In this document: one piece after another, positions 44,446 to 52,709 of the stretch | Layout: every line of letters begins with the position of its first letter | How positions within the stretch are numbered: the first letter of the stretch is position 1 | DNA from: Acidobacteriota bacterium | GTDB lineage: Bacteria > Acidobacteriota > Terriglobia > Terriglobales > Acidobacteriaceae | Assembly (NCBI GenBank): GCA_021780315.1 | Contig: JAJXYY010000033.1 | Coordinates: 124,001-188,000 of the forward strand | Length of the DNA stretch: 64,000 nucleotides | Direction: 5' to 3' | Notes under the pieces: model-generated | Told to the model about the DNA's origin: nothing | Databases searched by the model: none | The model's input: the letters and a program-made list of their open reading frames with translations, nothing else | Program-made: the position numbers and the translations under genes

Positions 44446-45276
44446 CTAGTCTGCAGTGAGATTTGTGCGGTCCTGCTTGAGGGTCAGAAGATTGCCGTCG
44501 GGATCGCTGATGGTGATCTGATTTTTTCCAGTGACGAAGGGAATGCCGAGGTGCTTTAACTGGGCTTTGGTGTGGCGGAGGTGGGGTACGGAGAAGAAGA
44601 GGTAGGCCTGGGTGCCGGTGTAGGGTTCGAAGAGGATCTGCTGTTGGGAGGGGCCGGGGATGCGTAGCAGATTGGGGTGACCGGGGACGGTGGGAAACTG
44701 GAGCTTCTGGGTGTAGAAGGCGAGAGCTGCGGGGATGTCCTTCATGCTGAGGCCAACGGCGAAGAGGTTGTCGGAGATGCGGTGGGGGCCGAGGTGTTTG
44801 CCGCGGTCTTGGGAGTGGCGCGATCCTGGCAGGTACTGGGTGTACTCGATGTTCTGGTCTTCTGGGCCGCGCTGGGTAAAGAGCAGGTTGCCTGCTCCGG
44901 CCTTGCGGACGGAGATGGGGGTGAGGCCAGCGTCTACGTTGAACTGGTGGAGGGCGTTGAGGTCATCTCCCTCGAAGCAGAGGTGGAGAAAGCCGATGGG
45001 CGTGTGGGTGGAGACGGGATAGAGTTCGATGAACTGTCGGTCGTTGACCTTGAGGAAGGACTGGCTGATGACGCCATCCTTCTCGAAGGCGAAGAACTCC
45101 TCGAAGCCGAGCTTCTGGTAGAAGGCTCGTGAGGCTTTGACGTCGGCGACGCTGATGGCGACGTGGGCGAGTCCGTTGATGGGTGGCGACTGCGCGAGCG
45201 AGAGAGCGGTGGTTGTGATGAACAGAGCGACCAAGGCGGCGAGGTGGGCGGTGAAGACTACGAGACGGTTGCGCAT
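44446..45276 (-). CDS. Secreted VOC-family (glyoxalase-like) protein
   Basis: 276 residues from the ATG at 45276, chosen over a start 22 codons upstream because it begins directly with a signal-like sequence MRNRLVVFTAHLAALVALF...LAQ. Two VOC modules follow: GLAHVAISVADVKASRAFYQKLGF (first) and NLFAVGLSMKDIPAALAFYTQKL (second), ending with ITISDPDGNLLTL. VOC proteins use metal sites in paired beta-alpha-beta-beta-beta units for isomerase, dioxygenase or resistance functions; no specific activity can be assigned. Its N-terminal signal suggests a periplasmic location. Confidence 0.75.
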   Translation of the reverse strand: MRNRLVVFTAHLAALVALFITTTALSLAQSPPINGLAHVAISVADVKASRAFYQKLGFEEFFAFEKDGVISQSFLKVNDRQFIELYPVSTHTPIGFLHLCFEGDDLNALHQFNVDAGLTPISVRKAGAGNLLFTQRGPEDQNIEYTQYLPGSRHSQDRGKHLGPHRISDNLFAVGLSMKDIPAALAFYTQKLQFPTVPGHPNLLRIPGPSQQQILFEPYTGTQAYLFFSVPHLRHTKAQLKHLGIPFVTGKNQITISDPDGNLLTLKQDRTNLTAD

Positions 45277-45362
45277 GGTGACGTGCAGGCCAGTTCCCTT
45301 CCCTGTTGCTTTGGACGCAATATTTGTTTGCAGCAATGTCATTGGTTGCGGGGTGTTACGGG

Positions 45363-46589
45363 TTAGTGGGTGAGGACTGCGTGCTGCACCTGGGCTGGGG
45401 CGGGCGCGATGACGGCTTCAATCTGGTCGAGGGCCCAGTCGAGGTCGGCTTTCTCGATGATGAGGGGTGGGGCGAGGCGGATGACGGTGTCGTGGGTCTC
45501 TTTGCAGAGGACGCCGCGGGCTTTGAGTGCCTCGCAATAGGGGCGGGCGGGGGTGTTGAGTTCGAGTGCGAGCCAGAGGCCGCGGCCGCGGACGTGCTGG
45601 AGGATCGGGCTGTCCATGGTCTGGAGACGGGCGAGGGCGTGGGCGCCGAGGTCGGCTGAGCGCTGGGCGAGGTCTTCGTCGATGATGACGCGGAGAGCGG
45701 CACGGGCAACGGCGCAGGCGAGGGGGTTTCCGCCGAAGGTGCTGCCGTGGTCGCCGGGATGGAAGACTCCGAGGATGGTGCGGGAGGCTAGGACTGCGGA
45801 GACCGGATAGTAGCCGCCGGAGAGGGCTTTGCCGATGATGACAACATCGGGGGTGACGTCTTCGTGCTGGTGGGCGAAGAAGCGACCGGTGCGACCGAGG
45901 CCAGCCTGGATCTCATCGGCCATGAAGAGGACGTTATGTTCGCGACAGATGGATTCGACTTGCTGGAGGTATCCAGTTGGGGGGATGAGGACTCCGGCTT
46001 CGCCCTGGATGGGTTCGACGAGGAAGGCACAGGTGTTGGGAGTGATGGCGTTGCGGAGGGCCTCGGCGTCGCCGAAGGGGACCTCGATGAAGCCGGGGGC
46101 GAAGGGGCCAAAGCCGCTGCGATACTGCTGGTCGGAGGAGAAGCCTACGACGGTGATGGTACGTCCGTGGAAGTTGTTGGAGCAGACGATGATCTCCGCC
46201 TGGTTGGCGGGGATGCCTTTGACGGTGTAGCCCCACTTTCGGGCGGCCTTGAGTGCGGTCTCAACGGCTTCAACGCCGGAGTTCATGGGCAGAGCCATGT
46301 CGTAGCCGGTGATGTCGTGCAGTTCCTTGTAGAGGAGCGGGAGCTGGTCGTTGCGGAAGGCGCGGGAGGTGAGGGTGACACGGTGGGCCTGATCGGTGAA
46401 GGCCTTGAGGATGGCGGGGTGGCAGTGGCCCTGGTTGACGGCGGAGTAGGCAGCGAGGAAGTCCAGGTACTTGCGGCCTTCGACATCGTAGACCCAGGCG
46501 CCGGCGGCACGCTCGATGACGACATCGAGGGGATGGTAGTTGTGGGCTCCGTATTGCTCTTCGAGGGCGATCAGTTCCGAGGTCAGCAT
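45363..46589 (-). CDS. rocD: Ornithine--oxo-acid aminotransferase
   Basis: 408 residues from the ATG at 46589 (MLTSELIALEEQYGAHNYHPLDVV), the usual start for this family; 25 upstream in-frame codons have no similarity. A class III PLP-dependent aminotransferase: substrate segment YSAVNQGHCHP, NNFHGRT, GEAGVLIPP, DEIQAGLGRTG and the PLP lysine in IIGKALSGGYYP, then GSTFGGNPLAC. It converts ornithine and 2-oxoglutarate to glutamate semialdehyde and glutamate in arginine/proline metabolism. It has no obvious link to the polysaccharide genes. Confidence 0.92.
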   Translation of the reverse strand: MLTSELIALEEQYGAHNYHPLDVVIERAAGAWVYDVEGRKYLDFLAAYSAVNQGHCHPAILKAFTDQAHRVTLTSRAFRNDQLPLLYKELHDITGYDMALPMNSGVEAVETALKAARKWGYTVKGIPANQAEIIVCSNNFHGRTITVVGFSSDQQYRSGFGPFAPGFIEVPFGDAEALRNAITPNTCAFLVEPIQGEAGVLIPPTGYLQQVESICREHNVLFMADEIQAGLGRTGRFFAHQHEDVTPDVVIIGKALSGGYYPVSAVLASRTILGVFHPGDHGSTFGGNPLACAVARAALRVIIDEDLAQRSADLGAHALARLQTMDSPILQHVRGRGLWLALELNTPARPYCEALKARGVLCKETHDTVIRLAPPLIIEKADLDWALDQIEAVIAPAPAQVQHAVLTH

Positions 46590-46805
46590 GATGGATCCAT
46601 TTCTGTGGGTCGACTGCCATCTGCGGTGCGTCGCTAGAAGTAGCTGGGTTGGCTGGAGGCCCACGAGGTACTACAAAAAATCAGCGTTAATTTCGATGCT
46701 ACACGCAGAGGCTGCCGGACTGCGAGGTTTGGCTGCAAATGGATAGATATGCCCACAGGCTGCATATTTATGCTACCGGGATGGTGCCCCCCTCCCCCGG
46801 CTAAT
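46590..46805. other. Upstream region of rocD
   Basis: No gene is seen. It probably holds the rocD promoter; no boxes could be fixed. Confidence 0.35.
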
Positions 46806-47045
46806 TTGTGCAAAGTCTTCATTCGATTGAGTTTAGCTTTGGACTTGATGGTCAAAGTCTTGATTCTAAGCTGTTTATATGTAAAGTCTTGATTCTGTGT
46901 AGGTTATGGGTGGACCTTGTTTAGCGTTGGCTTGGTTACTGGTTTGCTGTTTCAAGTATAGCGAGATGAATGGAACTGGTTGTTCAGGGGTATGTCGTTG
47001 ATTTTTCTGGAGTTAGAGGAGAGGTGGGGTTGACAAGGGTGTGGG
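46806..47045 (+). repeat. Long extragenic repeat A, copy 2
   Basis: Diverged second copy of 1128-1375 in the same orientation. Three AAAGTCTT(G/C)ATTC units occur near 46811, 46853 and 46882, followed by AAGTATAGCG, CTGGTTGTTCAGGGG and GGTGGGGTTGACAAGGGTG. Unlike copy 1 it contains no terminator hairpin. Confidence 0.75.
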
Positions 47046-47050
47046 GGTCG

Positions 47051-47193
47051 GACGTTGTACATTCCCATGCCTCAGAAGCGAGACATGGGGCACCCGGGCT
47101 TTTTACATTCCCATGTCTCAAAAGCGAGACATGGGGCACCCGGCCGGACGTTGTATATTTCCATGTCTCAAAGTCGAGACATAGGGCACCCGG
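47051..47193. repeat. Three tandem palindromic repeats (GAGACATGG family)
   Basis: Three units of about 47 bases at 47051-47096, 47101-47143 and 47147-47193. Each has CCATG(T/C)CTCA...GAGACAT(G/A)GGGCACCCGG, i.e. a palindrome followed by a constant GGGCACCCGG tail. The same element occurs at 3757-3808. They lie just after the stop of the TonB-type gene (minus strand). Confidence 0.85.
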
Positions 47194-47203
47194 TGGTGGG
47201 TGG

Positions 47204-50200
47204 TTAGAAGGAGAGTTTGATGGCGGCCTGGAGGAGGCGGGGTGGGGCTGCGCTGTTGATCTGTCCGAAGGCAGTGCTGTTGACGTCTCCGTTGACGGCG
47301 GTGGAGCCGTAGAACTGGGCGTGGTTGAAGGCGTTGAAGGCTTCGATGCGGAACTCGACGAAGCTGGACTCTTTGAGGCGGAGGTATTTCTGGAGGGCGA
47401 AGTCGAAGTTGTCGATGCCAGGGCCATAGAAGGAGCGGCGGGAGGCGTTGCCGGGCTGGCCGAGGGGCTGGAGGGTGAAGCGTGCGGTGTTGAAGTAGGG
47501 TAGGCCGTTGCGGGGGTTGTGGTTGAGGTTGAGGGGTACGGGTTGGACCTGGGGGAGGTCTACGCCGAAGGGGTTGACGCCGTCGGGCTGGGTGCCGAGG
47601 AGAGAGTTGTCGCTGCTGTTGGTGAGGGTGACGGGGAAGCCGGTGCTGAAGCGGGTGATGCCGGAGAGGACCCAGCCCTCGGTGAGGCGGTTACGGGTGC
47701 GGGTGAGGCGGTCGAAGGGGACCTGGAGGGTGTAGCTGGCGATGAAGCTGTGGGTGACGTCAAAGGCGGAGAGGGCGTAGGTCTGGTGGTAGTTGAAGGG
47801 ATTGAGTTGGTCGGAGATGCTGGAGGCGAGGTCGAGGGATTTGGAGTAGGTGTAGCCGAGGAGGATCTGGGCGGGTGCGCTGACGTGGCGGAGGGTGACG
47901 TTGAGGGAATTGTAGTTGGAGTTACCGATGGTGGTGAGGTAGTCGACGCTACCGAAGTTGCCACCGAAGGGTGCGCGGGTGCCCTGGATGGTTTGTCCGG
48001 CGGCGGAGGTGTAGGTGTTGGTCTCTCCGAAGGGGCCGCAGGTGGCGGAGCCGGGGGCGACCTGGGACTGCTGGCTGAGGCTGAGACAGAGGGCAGGGTT
48101 GCCGGGGTTGGCTTCGAGGAGAACGAGCAGGTGGTGGGCCTGGCTGCCGATGTAGTTGATGCTGAGGACGGTGTCGGGGTCGAGTTGCCGCTGGTAGGAG
48201 AGGTTGTACTGCTCGGCGTAGGGGCTGACGTTGTTGGGGGCGTAGCCGGGGAGTCCGGTGATGGGGAGGAAGGGAGCCCAGTTGACGTTGGGGTTGGGGT
48301 GGGCGGCGGAGGCGTTGAGCGGGGGGAAGTGGAGCGGGAAGCGCTGCTGGTTGTTCTGTCCGGTGGCGGCGGTGACGAAGGGGTTGGTGAAGAGGGGTGG
48401 GGCGGGGCTGGTGTAGGTGCTGCCGTAGGGGGCGTCGCCGGCCATGACGCCGGCGGAGATACCTTCTACGGCGGAGAAGAAGCGCCCGAAGCCGAGGCGG
48501 AGGCTGGACTGGCCATGATCTCCGGTAAGGAGACCGAGGAGGCCGCGGTGGGTGCCGGGGGTGTAGGCGAGGCCGAGGCGCGGGGAGAGGTTGTTCCAGC
48601 GGGTGGGGGCGAGGGAGCGGGCGATGCCTGGGTCTCCGGGGAAGACGAGGCCGGTGGGTGCACCGGGGAAGACGATGGATTGCTGGCCGGGGACGAGGGT
48701 CTGGATCTGGTTGAATTTTTCGTACCAGGGCATGGCGACGTCCCAGCGGAGGCCGTAGTTGAAGGTGAGGTTGGGGTGTAGGCGCCAACTGTCCTGGACG
48801 AAGAGTGCGCCGTAGCGGTTGCGCATGTAGAAGGGCTGGGCGTCGCCCTGGGTGTAGCGGCTGGGGGTGCCGATGAGGAAGTCGGCGAAGTCGGAGCCGG
48901 TCTCGGAGCCGAAGAAGGAGAAGGTTCCGTTGGACTGGACGTTGGCGTTGGCGTTGACCTGGTTGAAGAGGAGTTCGCCGCCGAGTTTGACGATGTGAGA
49001 GCCGAGGACGCGGGAGAAGTTGTTGGAGAGCTGGAAGACGTTATCTACCTGGTTGAGACCGGTGATGGTGGAGCCGAGGATGAAGTTGTTGAAGATGACG
49101 TTTTCGACGCCTTCGATGGCGGGACGCTGGGGGAGGATGCTGGGTTGTCCGTCGGCGGTGACGAAGCCCTGGGAGACGAGCGAGGTGCCGACACCACCGA
49201 TGGGGCTGCCGAGGATGTTGACGTCGCGCATGTAGGAGAACTGGAGCTGGTTGACGGTGCGGGCGTTGAAGGTGGTGGTGCCGACGAGGTTGAGGAGCTG
49301 GGCGCGACCGTGGTTGAGGGCGTTGAAGCCGGGGACGCTGGCACCTCCCTGCTGGGTGGGGTAGGGATTGTTGAGGGCGTAGTCGTCGAGGGAGTAGTAG
49401 GCGGAGAGGTTAACCCAGGGGGTATTGGCGTCGAGGCGGAGCGCACCTTTGTCGTCGAGCAGGGTCTGGTTTTGCGCGGAGGTGGCGAAGGCCCCGCCAG
49501 GCAGGTTGGGGGCGGGGATGTACTGGAGGAGATGCTGTGCGGGGGTGGAGAAGGCACGCTGGGGGATGGCGGCGTTGGGAAAGACGCACTGGGTGGGGAG
49601 GGTGCAGCCGGGGGTGTAGTAGGGCTCCTCGGCGGTGACGGGGTAGCCGAGGCGCTGGGCGAGCTGGGCGGCCCAGAAGGGGCCGGAGACGTTGCCGGTG
49701 AGTACGGGCCCGTTGAGGAAGTTGCCGGCACGGTTGTCGCGGGAGGGGACGGGGATCTGTCCGCTGTCGACTCCCTGGGTCATGCGGGTTCCCTGGTAGT
49801 CGGCGAAGAAGAAGAGGTGGTCGTTGTGTTGGGTGACGCGGAAGGGATTGCGAACGGGGCCGCCGAGGGTGGCGCCGAACTGGTTTTGCTGGAAGGTAGC
49901 GCGCTCGGGGGAGTAGAAGTTGCGGGCGTCGAGGGCGGTGTTGCGGAAGAACTCGAAGGCGGTGCCGTGGAGGCGGCTGGAGCCGGAGCGCGTGACGACG
50001 CTGATCTGTCCGCCGCTGTAGTTTCCGTACTCGGCGTCGACGTTGCTGGTGAGGATACGGAACTCTGCGATGGAGTCGAGGTTGGGGATGATGGCTGCGC
50101 CCATGGTGAAGGGTTCGCCGACGGTGGCTCCGTTGATGGTGAAGCCGTTGGCGAACTCGCGCTGGCCGTTGATGGAGATAGTGCCGGGGTTGAGGTTGCC

Positions 50201-50797
50201 GGAGGGAGAGATGGTGCTGGCCCCGGCTGCGGTAAGGGAGCCGGCGGTGAAGGTGGTGGCGGGGGCGATGCCGGGCTGGAGGGCGAGGAGATCGGTGAAG
50301 CTGCGTCCGTTAAGGGGGACGGAGGTGGCTTCGAAGTTTTCGATGACTTCGCCGAGCTGGGTGTCGGCGGTCTGGACGCGGACGTTGGAGGAGGAGATGG
50401 TGATGGTTTCGGTGCGGACGCCGAGGACGAGGGCGACATCGAGGAGGAGCTGGCTGCCGGCGTCGAGGAGGATGTTGGTCTGGTCGAATTTTTTGAAGCC
50501 GGGGGCTTCGACGGTGAGGGTGTAGGAGCCGATGGGGAGCTCGCGGAAGGAGTAGACGCCGTGAGTGTCGGTGAGGGCGGATTGTCTGAGGTTGGTGCTG
50601 CTGTGGAGGGCGGTGACGCGGGCGGCGACGACGAGTGCGCCGTGGGGATCGGTGACGGTGCCGGAGATGCTGCCGCCTACGCTGGCTGAGGCACTGATGG
50701 TGAGCAGGAGGAGCAGCAACAGCGGCGGCCACAGGGAAGATTGGACGAGACGGAGCCAGGTGGAGGCTCGATACCTTGAGTTGGTCGAGTTGCTCAT
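47204..50797 (-). CDS. TonB-dependent receptor-like outer-membrane protein (Oar type)
   Basis: 1197 residues. Signal peptide, then a carboxypeptidase-regulatory-like beta-sandwich (about 40-130: GSISGTVTDPHGALVVAARV, GVYSFRELPIGSYTLTVEAPGF), a plug domain (about 135-260: VPLNGRSFTDLLALQPG, INGQREFANGFTINGA) and a long beta-barrel ending in Phe (AAIKLSF). Such receptors are very numerous in Acidobacteriota and are thought to import oligosaccharides or other large nutrients. AGGAGG lies about eight bases before the ATG. It starts 31 bases after the stop of the 50829 gene, suggesting one transcript. Confidence 0.92.
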   Translation of the reverse strand: MSNSTNSRYRASTWLRLVQSSLWPPLLLLLLLTISASASVGGSISGTVTDPHGALVVAARVTALHSSTNLRQSALTDTHGVYSFRELPIGSYTLTVEAPGFKKFDQTNILLDAGSQLLLDVALVLGVRTETITISSSNVRVQTADTQLGEVIENFEATSVPLNGRSFTDLLALQPGIAPATTFTAGSLTAAGASTISPSGNLNPGTISINGQREFANGFTINGATVGEPFTMGAAIIPNLDSIAEFRILTSNVDAEYGNYSGGQISVVTRSGSSRLHGTAFEFFRNTALDARNFYSPERATFQQNQFGATLGGPVRNPFRVTQHNDHLFFFADYQGTRMTQGVDSGQIPVPSRDNRAGNFLNGPVLTGNVSGPFWAAQLAQRLGYPVTAEEPYYTPGCTLPTQCVFPNAAIPQRAFSTPAQHLLQYIPAPNLPGGAFATSAQNQTLLDDKGALRLDANTPWVNLSAYYSLDDYALNNPYPTQQGGASVPGFNALNHGRAQLLNLVGTTTFNARTVNQLQFSYMRDVNILGSPIGGVGTSLVSQGFVTADGQPSILPQRPAIEGVENVIFNNFILGSTITGLNQVDNVFQLSNNFSRVLGSHIVKLGGELLFNQVNANANVQSNGTFSFFGSETGSDFADFLIGTPSRYTQGDAQPFYMRNRYGALFVQDSWRLHPNLTFNYGLRWDVAMPWYEKFNQIQTLVPGQQSIVFPGAPTGLVFPGDPGIARSLAPTRWNNLSPRLGLAYTPGTHRGLLGLLTGDHGQSSLRLGFGRFFSAVEGISAGVMAGDAPYGSTYTSPAPPLFTNPFVTAATGQNNQQRFPLHFPPLNASAAHPNPNVNWAPFLPITGLPGYAPNNVSPYAEQYNLSYQRQLDPDTVLSINYIGSQAHHLLVLLEANPGNPALCLSLSQQSQVAPGSATCGPFGETNTYTSAAGQTIQGTRAPFGGNFGSVDYLTTIGNSNYNSLNVTLRHVSAPAQILLGYTYSKSLDLASSISDQLNPFNYHQTYALSAFDVTHSFIASYTLQVPFDRLTRTRNRLTEGWVLSGITRFSTGFPVTLTNSSDNSLLGTQPDGVNPFGVDLPQVQPVPLNLNHNPRNGLPYFNTARFTLQPLGQPGNASRRSFYGPGIDNFDFALQKYLRLKESSFVEFRIEAFNAFNHAQFYGSTAVNGDVNSTAFGQINSAAPPRLLQAAIKLSF

Positions 50798-50828
50798 GGA
50801 TCGGCCTCCTGGGCGATTGGGCGGGTTG

Positions 50829-52595
50829 CTAGCGGCGGGACTCTGCTGCCTGCGTGGTGGGCAGGTTGGTGTCGAGGAGCGCGGGCTTGAAGGTCCAGGT
50901 GGCTCCGGCGTCTTCGAGAGAGCGGGTTTTGGGGAAGATGCTGGCGGTGGCGGAGGTCATGTAGGTCATGCGGACGCGGAGTTTGCTGTCAGGGATGGGA
51001 TTGACGAGGGCCTGGGACATGAGGCGGAGGAACTGCGCGGCGTTGATGGGGATGCCATCGATGCGGACGAAGCTGGGTATGACGTTGGTGGGCAGGTGGT
51101 CGTGGATGGAGGTGTCGTGGAGGCCGGGTTGGAGGTCGGCACATTGTCTGGCGATGGAGGCGATGGAGACATCGCCGATGTTGGGGCCGTGACCGCCGAC
51201 CATTCCGATGGGGCCGTAGACGGAGGCGACCTGAACGGAGGCGGGGAGGGAGCCGGTGCGGTGGAAGCTGGCGAGCGCGTCGGTGGCGACCTGGAACCAC
51301 TCGGCGAGGGAGAGGTAGTGGCCGTCGGCGAAGAGGTAGGCGGGGGGATAGGTGTCGTTGCCCCACTGGGTGAGGGTATCGGTGAGGGCGGCGCGTAGGG
51401 CGGCGGTGGAGATGGCGTAGCCGGTGCTACGGGTGGCCATGCGGCGGAGATCGGAGCTGGAGACGAAGCGGCTGTTGGGGTTGGCGGGGAAGAAATCGGA
51501 GGTGAGCCAGGTGAGGAGAGCAGCTTCGGTGGCGTAGGCGGCGTTAACCTGATCGGGCTGACGGCGCGCGTCTGGGGGTAGCTGAGGGGTGTTGGGATGG
51601 GTGTAGGCGTAGCTGAGCGAGGGGGAGCGGGAGGCTTTGGCGAAGTCTGGCTGGAGGTAGTCTTTTTCGCTGGCGAGTTCGACGTGGAGGATACGGATTC
51701 TGGAGCGGTCCATTTTGGTAGTGATGTCCTGAAGGGCGGTTGCTCCTTCGTAGGCGCGGACGGCGCGGACGGCGGGGCCACCGGACTCGGAGGAGCGGAG
51801 GACGTTGTCTGCCCAGTAGAGTTCGGGGGAGGAGTCGGGGACGGGGCTCATGAGTTGTCCGATACCCATGACGGAGCCGTTGAAGCCGGGGACGTTGGCG
51901 GGGTTTGCGGCGGGGATGCCGAAGAGGATGGCCTGGGTGTTGAAGCGGCGGAGGAGGGGGACGACCTCCCAGTCGCCGATCTCGGGGGTGACGTTGGGGG
52001 TGTCTCCGACGCCTGGCTGGCGAGGGGTGAGGACTGCCTGATGGTTGAGATCACCGACGCTGACGCCGGTGATGCAGGCTGCCTGGCCGAAGACGTGTTG
52101 CATTTCGGCGAGGCCGCCGAGGATACCGGGTTTGAGTTCGCCGGTGAGGGGGTCGCGGGCCTGAGTCAGGAATTTTTCACTGGCGGTGGAGCGGATTTGC
52201 CAGCGGGCCTGTGGGGTCTGGGTGTTGGAGAGGTCGGCGAGGGGACGGTTCTGGTAGGTGGGTTCGTCGGTGCCGTCGTAGCCTACTTCGATGATGCCGC
52301 GTTTTTTGTAGGCGAGGACGAGGTCTTTGATGCCGGTGGTGGGGTTGCGCTGGTCGAGGGCCTGACTGACGGCTCCGGAGAAGAGGATGGTGGCGGAGAC
52401 GTGGGCTTGCGGATGGTCGGCGCGGTAGTGCTCGATCATGGGAAGGACGCGGCGGATGCGGTCTTCGGTGACGTCGAGGTTAACGTGATCGGTGATGCGG
52501 GCGTAGAGGTAGATGTAGACGGGTTGGGTGGCCGGAGTGGCCCAGAGGCGAACAGAGGAAGCAAGCATCAGCAAGCAAAGGACGAAGCGTTTCAT
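50829..52595 (-). CDS. Secreted protein of unknown function
   Basis: 588 residues with a signal peptide (about 1-19, ending LWA). The first 200 residues begin VYIYLYARITDHVNLDVTEDRIRRVLPMIEHY and include ATILFSGAVSQAL and IEVGYDGTDEPTYQNRP, which looks like a beta/alpha fold of the polysaccharide-deacetylase or GH57 kind. The usual TFDDG and HxxxH motifs are missing. I do not recognise the family. It lies between a fused PEP-CTERM/PKD protein and a TonB-dependent receptor on the same strand, which suggests a periplasmic role in handling a polymer, but this is inference. Confidence 0.65.
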   Translation of the reverse strand: MKRFVLCLLMLASSVRLWATPATQPVYIYLYARITDHVNLDVTEDRIRRVLPMIEHYRADHPQAHVSATILFSGAVSQALDQRNPTTGIKDLVLAYKKRGIIEVGYDGTDEPTYQNRPLADLSNTQTPQARWQIRSTASEKFLTQARDPLTGELKPGILGGLAEMQHVFGQAACITGVSVGDLNHQAVLTPRQPGVGDTPNVTPEIGDWEVVPLLRRFNTQAILFGIPAANPANVPGFNGSVMGIGQLMSPVPDSSPELYWADNVLRSSESGGPAVRAVRAYEGATALQDITTKMDRSRIRILHVELASEKDYLQPDFAKASRSPSLSYAYTHPNTPQLPPDARRQPDQVNAAYATEAALLTWLTSDFFPANPNSRFVSSSDLRRMATRSTGYAISTAALRAALTDTLTQWGNDTYPPAYLFADGHYLSLAEWFQVATDALASFHRTGSLPASVQVASVYGPIGMVGGHGPNIGDVSIASIARQCADLQPGLHDTSIHDHLPTNVIPSFVRIDGIPINAAQFLRLMSQALVNPIPDSKLRVRMTYMTSATASIFPKTRSLEDAGATWTFKPALLDTNLPTTQAAESRR

Positions 52596-52652
52596 GGGGC
52601 GATCTCCAGGGGTGGGCCGGTTGGATGCAAGCGAAGCAATGGGTGGGAGGCT

Positions 52653-52697
52653 GCACTGGCAACAAGCCCCTTGAGATCCAAGGGCTTGTTGCAGTGC
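52653..52697 (-). terminator. Long hairpin after the fused PEP-CTERM gene
   Basis: GCACTG plus CAACAAGCCCCTT pair with AAGGGCTTGTTG plus CAGTGC, leaving a seven-base loop and a one-base bulge. It sits between the stop at 52710 and the start at 52595. There is no T-run, so it may be a partial terminator or mRNA stabiliser rather than a full stop. Confidence 0.65.
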
Positions 52698-52709
52698 GGT
52701 GATTGGTCG

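Noticed and set aside
48995-50689. 564-codon plus-strand frame
   Set aside because: Antisense shadow of the TonB-type receptor; low-complexity Gly/Val/Glu composition.
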